DNA of 40,939 bases, from contig NZ_OEZH01000080.1 of the NCBI RefSeq assembly GCF_900243075.1, forward strand, positions 1-40,939. Reading direction: 5' to 3'. This stretch comes from Clostridioides difficile. Its GTDB lineage: Bacteria; Bacillota; Clostridia; Peptostreptococcales; Peptostreptococcaceae. A model generated the notes under the pieces. That model searched no databases. It was given only the letters and a program-made list of their open reading frames with translations, and was not told the DNA's origin. Of the stretch, positions 34,952-40,939 are shown piece after piece (positions within the stretch are counted from its first letter, which is position 1; each line of letters opens with the position of its first letter). A program made the translations under genes and the position numbers.

Positions 34952-36451
34952 TTATTTCAATTCTATGCCAATTTCAAACATTCTTTTCCATGGCATATAA
35001 ATATTTTCTATTTTAAACTTATATTTATTAAAAAACTCAAATGACTCAAAATATTGTTGACATCGCTTACGAATTTCTTGTTCTACATACTTTTGTTTAT
35101 CTTTAAAATCATAATAAGAAAGTCCTATAGTTGGAAGAACATCATTAACTATAATTTGTCTTACATATGCTTGGTAGATACCATCTTCTATATATCTATA
35201 AGCTAAATGATACAAAGTTTCTTTAGATATACTATCAAGACTAAATGTTGCCATAGATAAAACAGTTCCTAAAGAATTGCAGTTAGTATTCCATCCAGCA
35301 TATCCATATAATTTATCCATAAGGCCGTGCTCATCTAGATATCTAAGTAATGTCAAGTCACTTCCATTGGAAAATGCGCTATCACAAAGTGCTACTTTCA
35401 TACCACGATTTACGTATGATTCAATGCGTTGCACAAAATCCATAAGATTACGGTGACTTGTGTAAGTTAAATCTTGACTCTCTAATTGATTAAATGACTC
35501 TTGCATGATTTTTCCACACGTATTATACGCAAGAATGATATCTGCCTCCTTTTCATCTTCAACAAGTTCTCCATTTATAACACGTACATGGTGCTTTAAA
35601 CTCTCCATGATAGGTCTATCTTCATATAGCGGGGTAATATATTTACCCATAGTCGAAGAAAAAAATGGATATACTTTTAAGGTATAATTATTATAATGAT
35701 TCCAAGCTTTAGCAATCAATGAATTACCTACTTCATCTGCTCCTGGATATACATAAATATGTCTTTCTAGTTTTTCTTTATTTATAAATGAAACTACTTC
35801 TTTTTGAGCAATTGATGTATAACCAAATTCACTAGAATCATCCTGTGGAATAACTAAAATATCAATAAATTTGTCTTTTACGAGTTCTGCTACATGTAAA
35901 TTATAAGAAAGATTGAATTCACATCTATTTTCATAGTCTTGAATATATTCTGGAGGTATTTTTATACTTTGAAGTTTATTTTCTTCTTCTTCATTGATTC
36001 CAATACGTTCTTTTTTATTTAAAAGCCATGCTCGTGTAAATAAATTTTCTCCATATTGTCCATAATAATCTGGTTCTTCCTCACTAGAATCATAGTGTGG
36101 ACATCGCATTATGCACTGAAATGCATATATAACAAGTTGTGGATATAGTTTTCTAAGTTGTTTTAATTTTTCAATACGCTGATAAACTACTTCTTTTGTC
36201 TCGGTATGGATACGAGATGGTAATAGGCCTCCATATAGTAACATATCTAAAGAAATCACTGCGTATTGACAGTTTTTTGACTGTTCTAATACAAACTCCC
36301 ATAATCCTCCTATATCTGCAGGATTTTTCTTTTTGGGCAATAATGACTGAGGAGGAATAATAAGCTCTACATCTTTTCTAGAAGCAGTTATAAGTGATGG
36401 AAACTTTATATTACAAGGGCGTTCATCTAGTGGTACATACAGAATCTTCAT
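34952..36451 (-). CDS. DUF4127 family protein, probable sugar-processing enzyme
   Basis: 499 residues with the family opening (MKILYVPLDERPCNIKFP), then ISLDMLLYGGLLPSRIH, IPQDDSSEFGYTS, YPGADEVGNSLIAKAWN and ALCDSAFSNGSD. The conserved Asp and Glu clusters (DERP, QDDS, ADEV) resemble metal or acid-base centres. There is no signal peptide, so it acts in the cytoplasm. No reaction has been assigned to the family as far as I know. Its start overlaps the PTS IIB stop by one base. As no phospho-glycosidase is present, it may cleave or convert the phosphorylated sugar brought in by this PTS; that is inference. Confidence 0.75.
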   Translation of the reverse strand: MKILYVPLDERPCNIKFPSLITASRKDVELIIPPQSLLPKKKNPADIGGLWEFVLEQSKNCQYAVISLDMLLYGGLLPSRIHTETKEVVYQRIEKLKQLRKLYPQLVIYAFQCIMRCPHYDSSEEEPDYYGQYGENLFTRAWLLNKKERIGINEEEENKLQSIKIPPEYIQDYENRCEFNLSYNLHVAELVKDKFIDILVIPQDDSSEFGYTSIAQKEVVSFINKEKLERHIYVYPGADEVGNSLIAKAWNHYNNYTLKVYPFFSSTMGKYITPLYEDRPIMESLKHHVRVINGELVEDEKEADIILAYNTCGKIMQESFNQLESQDLTYTSHRNLMDFVQRIESYVNRGMKVALCDSAFSNGSDLTLLRYLDEHGLMDKLYGYAGWNTNCNSLGTVLSMATFSLDSISKETLYHLAYRYIEDGIYQAYVRQIIVNDVLPTIGLSYYDFKDKQKYVEQEIRKRCQQYFESFEFFNKYKFKIENIYMPWKRMFEIGIELK

Positions 36452-36747
36452 TACATTAATTCAAGCGCTTGATTTAGTGCTTTCTCTCCATTAATTGTTC
36501 CATAAACTCTCATATCAATTACAGCCACTGGTTTTCCTGGAAAATTACCCTCTACTTGATTAAGAGCAAACTTTAATTGTGGTCCAACAAGAACGCAATC
36601 AACTTCTTCATCCAGCACAGCAGCTTCACTATTCGATAAAGCCCATATTTTAACGTCTAGTTCTCTTTGTTGAGCAACTTTTTTCATTTTTTCTACTAGT
36701 ATAGACGTAGACATGCCTGCATTGCATACTAATAATATTTTTTTCAT
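36451..36747 (-). CDS. PTS lactose/cellobiose-type IIB component
   Basis: A 98-residue phosphocarrier. The phosphorylated cysteine is Cys8 in ILLVCNAGMSTSILV, the standard P-loop of the family. It takes phosphate from IIA and gives it to the sugar passing through IIC. Length is usual. It overlaps the DUF4127 gene and the IIA gene by one base each. Confidence 0.92.
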   Translation of the reverse strand: MKKILLVCNAGMSTSILVEKMKKVAQQRELDVKIWALSNSEAAVLDEEVDCVLVGPQLKFALNQVEGNFPGKPVAVIDMRVYGTINGEKALNQALELM

Positions 36748-37076
36748 TATTTTAATTCCTCCTTATATAAATGTATGAATTTTTGTGCTATGAACTTTAA
36801 TGTTTCTGCATTCATAAGTTGGTCTTCTGCATGCACAAGCAATAAAGAATATTGACCAATATTTCCTTGAGCCTCTTTTTGAACTAATTTAGTATGTTCT
36901 TTATGCCCTGCAATCAAATAACTTTCAGCTTCTTCTATAAGTTTGTCAATATTATTAAACTTTCTTTGTTCACATAATTGTATAATTTCCATATACAAAG
37001 ACTTTGCTGCACCTACTTGGGATATAATAGCAAATGCAGTATGTTGTTCTTCATTCATTTCTAATTCTTCACTCAT
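36747..37076 (-). CDS. PTS lactose/cellobiose-type IIA component
   Basis: A 109-residue all-helical phosphocarrier. The phospho-accepting residue is expected at His82 in LLVHAEDQLMNAE. The N-terminal AFAIISQVGAAKSLYMEII is typical. Its start overlaps the end of the HAD gene by four bases. Confidence 0.9.
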   Translation of the reverse strand: MSEELEMNEEQHTAFAIISQVGAAKSLYMEIIQLCEQRKFNNIDKLIEEAESYLIAGHKEHTKLVQKEAQGNIGQYSLLLVHAEDQLMNAETLKFIAQKFIHLYKEELK

Positions 37077-37834
37077 TTTAAAATTCTCCTTTCTATATCT
37101 TCTAATGCTTCTAATATAGAATTCATTTTTTGAGCAGGTCCACTATAGCTCTCATTCCCTACATAATAAGCCAAATTGCTTTTTTCAAACATCGAGTAAT
37201 CATTTTCTGAATCACCAATAGAGATAATTTTGCTATTTGGATACATCTCCTTTATTTTATTACCTTTGTTAACATATTTTTGTAAAATTTCTAATGATGT
37301 ATTGCTTGTTTTAATAGCCTCTAGATACTTATAATTCTCATTAACATGACTTTGTAACTTTTCAATTTCAGAAAGTTCACCAATAATAAGAAATAATACT
37401 ATTGGCTGATATTCAATGATATTTTTAAAGTCCTCAACAATTTTACTTGAGTCATAGTATTCTTTTGGAAAATCTTTGTCTCTGTCACTATGCCAATAAC
37501 GATTACTTACAGTATTTAATTCAACACGAATATTAAGATTACGTAACTCATTATAAAGTTTTTTTGCTTCTTCTTTATTTAGCAGTTTCGCCTGAACTTC
37601 TTGTTCATTTTGAATTACTGCTCCATTTTGAGAAATTCTACAATCAATTTGTAAGCCATACTTATGGTCAATATAGTACGCATCATGATCCAAACGTCCT
37701 GTATTTGCCATAAGGCGTACACCATATGTTTGGAACTTTTTTAATAAATTAATTGTACGTTCACCACCAATAACCTCATTATTAGAATCAATCAGTGTCC
37801 CGTCAAGATCAAACATTAATATAGTATTCATCAT
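37073..37834 (-). CDS. HAD-superfamily phosphatase, Cof-type (IIB)
   Basis: 253 residues with motif I DLDGTLIDSN near residue 9 (Asp nucleophile), a cap domain, and motif IV ISIGDSENDYSMFE near 210. It probably removes phosphate from a sugar phosphate in the cytoplasm. Its position inside the PTS operon, with four-base overlaps on both sides, points to the imported sugar or an intermediate as substrate. Confidence 0.85.
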   Translation of the reverse strand: MMNTILMFDLDGTLIDSNNEVIGGERTINLLKKFQTYGVRLMANTGRLDHDAYYIDHKYGLQIDCRISQNGAVIQNEQEVQAKLLNKEEAKKLYNELRNLNIRVELNTVSNRYWHSDRDKDFPKEYYDSSKIVEDFKNIIEYQPIVLFLIIGELSEIEKLQSHVNENYKYLEAIKTSNTSLEILQKYVNKGNKIKEMYPNSKIISIGDSENDYSMFEKSNLAYYVGNESYSGPAQKMNSILEALEDIERRILK

Positions 37835-39093
37835 TCGCTCACCTGCTTATTAGATAATTTTACAAATGGCATATAAATTAACACAGAAATAATAAAAATT
37901 ATGAATGTTGTAATTATCGCACCAATATTTGCTCCAGAAGCAAGATATGCACTGATAATCGGTGGAGTTGTCCATGGTATAAGAACATACGTATGACCCA
38001 TAAAGCCAACTATAGTTGAAATCGTTCCTATACCAATACCAAGCATACTTGTCAGAATCATCGGAATAATCAAAATAGGATTCATAACAACTGGAAGACC
38101 AAACATAATCGGTTCTGAAATATTAAATAAAGCAGGAAGAAAACCAAGTTTAGCAATTTCTTTTTGGTCAGATCGCTTACTAACAAGGAATATAGCCACT
38201 ACAAGAGCAAGCATATTTCCTGCTCCTCCCATAAATGCAACTGAATCAAGAAATGGTTTTGTCATAATAGAAGTCATTGCTTGATTAGATGCAATTGCAT
38301 TTGCATTTGCTGTAAGACTTGCTAAATAAATAGGTTCTAAAATTGGATTAAAAATGAACGCAGAGTGTACTCCCATACCCCATAATAACATATATAAGAA
38401 GTAGATAATTGCTAAACCAATTGGAGAACTTACTATATTAGTAAATGGTTGTTGTATTATTTTGAATACAAGATCATTTAATGGTTCTCCTGATAAATTT
38501 GTAATCATGCGAATCAGACCAAAAACAATAACTGCAAGCATTACTGGAATTAATTTATTAAATGAGCGAGCAATTGAAGGTGGAACGCTCTCTGGCATCT
38601 TAATAACTAATTGATGAATTGATGATAATTTTCTTATTATTTCAACCGTAAAAATAGCACAAATGAAAGACATGAACATACCAGCAGCACCTGTATATTG
38701 TGTATTGATATATTCTATACCAAGATCTGCATCAAAAGTTACAGGCATCAATATAAATAAACATACAACTGCAATGGCAGGTACAATAGTTGTTTCTTCT
38801 TTATAATGTTCACATAAGGCCTTAGCTGTTGTAAACGTTAGTAATATAGCCATAATTGACATTGTAGCTGGAGCTATTGCTCCCCCAAACTTTGTTAGTT
38901 CTGTAAAAGGCATACCAAATAATTTATTAGTAAAACCATTTTCACCAATAATTACATTATTAATAAGTGTAAAAAATGAGCCAACAATCATAATTGGCAT
39001 TATTGCAACAAATCCGTCACGAATTACTGCTAGATATTTATTTGCTGATAGTTTATTGGCAAGTGGAAGTAATAATCGTTCTAATTTTTCCAT
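37831..39093 (-). CDS. PTS lactose/cellobiose-type IIC permease
   Basis: A 420-residue membrane permease with about ten hydrophobic segments. Family elements include RDGFVAIMPIMIVGSFF near the N-terminus, LWGMGVHSAFIFNPILEPIY, GGAGNMLALVVAIFL and the loop FNISEPIMFGLPVVMNP. It imports and phosphorylates a disaccharide or amino sugar with the IIA and IIB components. NanE in the same operon hints at an N-acetylated amino sugar. The start is well placed, four bases after the nanE stop region. Confidence 0.9.
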   Translation of the reverse strand: MEKLERLLLPLANKLSANKYLAVIRDGFVAIMPIMIVGSFFTLINNVIIGENGFTNKLFGMPFTELTKFGGAIAPATMSIMAILLTFTTAKALCEHYKEETTIVPAIAVVCLFILMPVTFDADLGIEYINTQYTGAAGMFMSFICAIFTVEIIRKLSSIHQLVIKMPESVPPSIARSFNKLIPVMLAVIVFGLIRMITNLSGEPLNDLVFKIIQQPFTNIVSSPIGLAIIYFLYMLLWGMGVHSAFIFNPILEPIYLASLTANANAIASNQAMTSIMTKPFLDSVAFMGGAGNMLALVVAIFLVSKRSDQKEIAKLGFLPALFNISEPIMFGLPVVMNPILIIPMILTSMLGIGIGTISTIVGFMGHTYVLIPWTTPPIISAYLASGANIGAIITTFIIFIISVLIYMPFVKLSNKQVSE

Positions 39094-39097
39094 AAAT

Positions 39098-39781
39098 TTA
39101 TTCTCCTCCTAACATTATAATTTCGTCACTAAATCTTTTTGTTATCACTTGTGGCCTAGTAATTATAGAACCTACCACCACACTATGACATCCTAATTCA
39201 AGAACACGTTTTGCCTTTTCTGGAGTATCTATGTTTCCTTCTGCTATAACAGGATGTTTAACCTTGGATAAAATCTTACGAATTATTTCGAAATCGTTTT
39301 CTTCAACTTTAAAACCTCTTGTTTGTTTTGTGTAACCTACTAGTGTTGTCCCAATATAGTCAAATCCAAGCTTATCAGCAACTAAGGCTTCTTCTAAACT
39401 TGCACAATCTGCCATAAACTGCTGATTAGGATGCTTCTTCTTAACAAGACTAAAAAATTTATCAATGGACATGCCCCCATAGCGTGTATTACATGTTGCA
39501 TCCATAGCAATCACATCTACATTCGCTTCTACAAGCGAATCTACTTCTTTCATTGTTGGCGTTATATACACATCACTGTCATCTATCTCGCGTTTAATAA
39601 TCCCGATAATAGGCAATGATACTATACGTTTAATTTCGGTAATATCAGATACAGAATTAGCACGTATCCCCACTGCTCCTCCTTGCTTTGCCGCAAGTGC
39701 CATTCTTCCCATAATAAATGAAGAATAAAGCGGCTCATTATCTAGTGCCTGACATGAAACTATCAATCCTTTTGGTAACAT
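39098..39781 (-). CDS. nanE: N-acetylmannosamine-6-phosphate 2-epimerase
   Basis: A 227-residue TIM-barrel enzyme converting ManNAc-6-P to GlcNAc-6-P. The expected catalytic residues are Lys63 (GIIKRE) and Glu181 (VIAEGNI). [21 protein letters not shown] and [11 protein letters not shown] are typical. The start at 39781 (MLPKGL) follows a GGAGGG site; a longer frame extends upstream to 39880 but would cross the promoter. It is first in the operon. No other sialic-acid genes (nanA, nanK) are visible here. Confidence 0.92.
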   Translation of the reverse strand: MLPKGLIVSCQALDNEPLYSSFIMGRMALAAKQGGAVGIRANSVSDITEIKRIVSLPIIGIIKREIDDSDVYITPTMKEVDSLVEANVDVIAMDATCNTRYGGMSIDKFFSLVKKKHPNQQFMADCASLEEALVADKLGFDYIGTTLVGYTKQTRGFKVEENDFEIIRKILSKVKHPVIAEGNIDTPEKAKRVLELGCHSVVVGSIITRPQVITKRFSDEIIMLGGE

Positions 39782-39806
39782 TGTATCCCTCCTTTGTAAT
39801 AAACCA

Positions 39807-39835
39807 ATTATATCACCCGATATATGTGCAAACAA
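39807..39835 (-). promoter_or_regulatory. Sigma-A promoter of the nanE-PTS operon
   Basis: On the minus strand, TTGTTT (39835-39830), a 17-base spacer, then TATAAT (39812-39807). The transcript would start near 39800, about 20 bases before the nanE ATG. Confidence 0.75.
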
Positions 39836-39852
39836 TAAAATCCGACATATTA

Positions 39853-39915
39853 GAAAGAACTTTCGATATTTTATTACCAAAAATAATCTATATGCTTAAA
39901 ATTGAAATTACTTTC
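39853..39915. promoter_or_regulatory. Pair of GAAAnnACTTTC palindromes, candidate RpiR sites
   Basis: GAAAGAACTTTC (39853-39864) and GAAATTACTTTC (39904-39915) share one pattern with centres 51 bp apart, about five helical turns. They lie 18 and 69 bases upstream of the -35 box of nanE. Placement upstream of the promoter would suit looping or activation. Confidence 0.45.
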
Positions 39916-40181
39916 AAAAAATATAGTAAAATTAATATTAACTTTTAATTTTTATGTAAATATCAATTATTAAAATATGTCTCTTTCCATACTTATTTGA
40001 TGTGATAAAACTTCTCTGAATTAAATAATTTTATACCCATTTTAAACTAAATCGCCTTTTTCTATTAACTTTATCTAATTTATTGTACTATTTCCAGAAA
40101 TACAGGCATCAGTTCATTTAGTCAAGGTAATCCTTGTAAAAATTAAATGATAATTCGTAAATATGATAGCCAGGAGATTGA
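39916..40181. other. Intergenic region, no gene
   Basis: AT-rich DNA between the operon's regulatory region and the interrupted frame at 40182. The one visible structure is a nested hairpin at 40115-40149: CATTTA with TAAATG outside, CAAGG with CCTTG inside. It is not obviously a terminator. Confidence 0.4.
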
Positions 40182-40595
40182 TTGAATGATTCTTGGGCTT
40201 GTGGGTTTGAAGACCCTATTGTATATAATATGAAAGCATTAATCCAAGAAAAGAAATACATGAATAGAGAAATCCAATCTATCAGTAGAAACTTTGATAG
40301 ATTGGATTTAAAACTTTATTCTTTAAATGAAAATATAAGTTGTTTTGAAAAATGATTTTTGATTGATATAAAAAATAAATGGAGTTATGAAGAATTACTA
40401 GAAGAAAAAGGGGTTAAATTATATGCTGAAGAATTAGCATATGACAAGTATCAATATTCAATACCTGAAGTATTGAAGGAACTAAAATTAAATAAAATTA
40501 TTTTTAAATATAACATAGATATAGATGATGGTATGCTTACAGAATTTAGTTCATGTGGAATAAGATATATCAAAGATAACATTTATATATCTTAA
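40182..40595 (+). pseudogene. Unknown gene interrupted by an in-frame TGA
   Basis: A TTG at 40182, 5 bases after AGGAG, opens a frame of 57 codons (MNDSWACGFEDPIVYNMKAL, then NREIQSISRNFDRLDLK) ending in TGA at 40353-40355. The same frame continues from 40356 for about 80 codons (IDIKNKWSYEELLEEKGVKL, IPEVLKELKLNKIIFKY). The second half has only a TTG start with no ribosome site. The simplest reading is one gene of about 138 codons with a nonsense mutation. The family is not recognised. Confidence 0.45.
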
Positions 40596-40657
40596 TTCTA
40601 AAATCTTATATAGCAACATATGTGATTCATATTAAAATTTTATGTTTCCAATATTTA

Positions 40658-40666
40658 TGATATAAT
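40658..40666 (+). promoter_or_regulatory. Extended -10 promoter of the small toxin-like gene
   Basis: TGATATAAT is an extended -10 element (TGn-TATAAT). A matching -35 is weak. Transcription would start near 40673, leaving a leader of about 83 nt. Confidence 0.6.
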
Positions 40667-40725
40667 GAATACAGCAAGGAATAAATATTTGAAAAAGCTA
40701 TGAGTGGTGTTTCCATAGAAGTTTC

Positions 40726-40751
40726 TTCACTTTCTTATGAGAGGAGGTGAA
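40726..40751 (+). promoter_or_regulatory. Hairpin that sequesters the ribosome binding site
   Basis: TTCACTTTCTT (40726-40736) pairs over all 11 positions, counting G-U, with GAGGAGGTGAA (40741-40751), leaving an ATGA tetraloop. The whole Shine-Dalgarno of the 40756 gene is inside the stem. Confidence 0.7.
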
Positions 40752-40755
40752 AACT

Positions 40756-40932
40756 ATGGAAAATCTAATGATGAGTATTATAGCTGGTGTTATAGCCAGT
40801 TACATTTACGATAAATTAAAGAGCCACTCTGAGCGACCAACTGAACTATACCCACTGTTTTATACAGTAAAAAAATGTAAAAGTAGTTATAAAGTACTAG
40901 TGTCACTCATTAGTACTTTTTTATTATATTAA
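40756..40932 (+). CDS. Small hydrophobic protein, probable type I toxin
   Basis: 58 residues: a hydrophobic helix (LMMSIIAGVIASYIY) then a basic hydrophilic stretch (DKLKSHSE and KKCKSSYK). Size, topology, very strong GAGGAGGTGA site and long structured leader match the membrane toxins of C. difficile type I toxin-antitoxin pairs. The start is ATG 40756; the in-frame GTG at 40747 lies inside the ribosome site. Oddly, the reading frame runs through the terminator hairpin at 40891-40922 and its stop (40930) lies beyond it. Either the original stop has been lost, or the terminator is weak. Toxicity is inferred, not shown. Confidence 0.62.
   Translation: MENLMMSIIAGVIASYIYDKLKSHSERPTELYPLFYTVKKCKSSYKVLVSLISTFLLY
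40891..40922 (+). terminator. Intrinsic terminator overlapping the toxin-like reading frame
   Basis: AAAGTACTA (40891-40899) pairs perfectly with TAGTACTTT (40911-40919); the T run spans 40917-40922. Confidence 0.7.
40924..40929 (-). promoter_or_regulatory. Candidate -10 box of an antisense antitoxin RNA
   Basis: TATAAT on the minus strand would start an RNA near 40916, antisense to the 3' end of the toxin-like gene. The -35 would lie beyond the window, so this cannot be completed here. Confidence 0.35.
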
Positions 40933-40939
40933 TATAATG

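Noticed and set aside
39782-39880. Longer nanE start at 39880
   Set aside because: The extension crosses the promoter and the GGAGGG ribosome site and adds residues not seen in the NanE family.
1-40939. CRISPR arrays, tRNA or rRNA genes
   Set aside because: I saw no regularly spaced repeats and no tRNA- or rRNA-like sequence while reading the window.

Overview
The window looks like chromosome of Clostridioides difficile. It is very AT-rich, and its first third carries the leucine (Stickland) reduction locus in the known order ldhA / hadA-hadI-hadB-hadC-acdB-etfB-etfA. It also holds a cell-wall protein with C. difficile-type CWB2 repeats (probably cwp27). The identification comes from recognising families and gene order, not from a database search.

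Layout. (1) 1-16.8 kb is core: a radical SAM gene with a small membrane protein, ldhA (minus), then divergently the had operon behind a very good sigma-54 promoter. A sigma-54 activator gene follows, then fba (minus), and a DUF1904 / pseudouridine synthase / rlmD run that may begin with a structured leader RNA. (2) 16.78-30.48 kb is an integrated, decayed conjugative element. It is bounded by an 18-bp near-perfect direct repeat (17/18) in the 3' end of rlmD. The displaced original end of rlmD (HCETVVKLIRE, stop) can still be read beyond the right repeat. Remaining ICE parts are a cut-down thioester adhesin, a relaxase tail, tcpD, tcpE, a VirB4-type ATPase, a 28-codon VirB6 stub and the C-terminal tail of a large serine recombinase. 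Two defence cassettes sit in this scaffold: a Gabija-type pair (OLD/TOPRIM nuclease plus UvrD-like helicase) at the left end, and a restriction-modification cassette (HTH controller, N6-adenine methylase, separate PD-(D/E)xK nuclease) between tcpD and tcpE. The element looks immobile and now acts as a defence island. (3) 30.5-33.9 kb holds an IS256-type transposase stub, a YHYH-domain surface protein, a DUF4236 protein, cwp27 and a small membrane protein. (4) 34-39.8 kb is a minus-strand carbohydrate operon, nanE - PTS IIC - HAD phosphatase - PTS IIA - PTS IIB - DUF4127, followed by an RpiR regulator, with a clear promoter and two related palindromes upstream. No phospho-glycosidase is visible, so the DUF4127 protein is the natural candidate for an unassigned step. 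(5) 40.2-40.9 kb holds a reading frame broken by one in-frame TGA, then a probable type I toxin gene whose ribosome binding site is locked in an 11-bp hairpin, with a possible antisense antitoxin promoter at the window edge.

How the genes work together. LdhA makes (R)-2-hydroxyisocaproate, HadA loads CoA, HadI activates HadBC by ATP-driven one-electron transfer, HadBC dehydrates to isocaprenoyl-CoA, and AcdB/EtfAB reduces that to isocaproyl-CoA. The adjacent sigma-54 activator is the likely controller.
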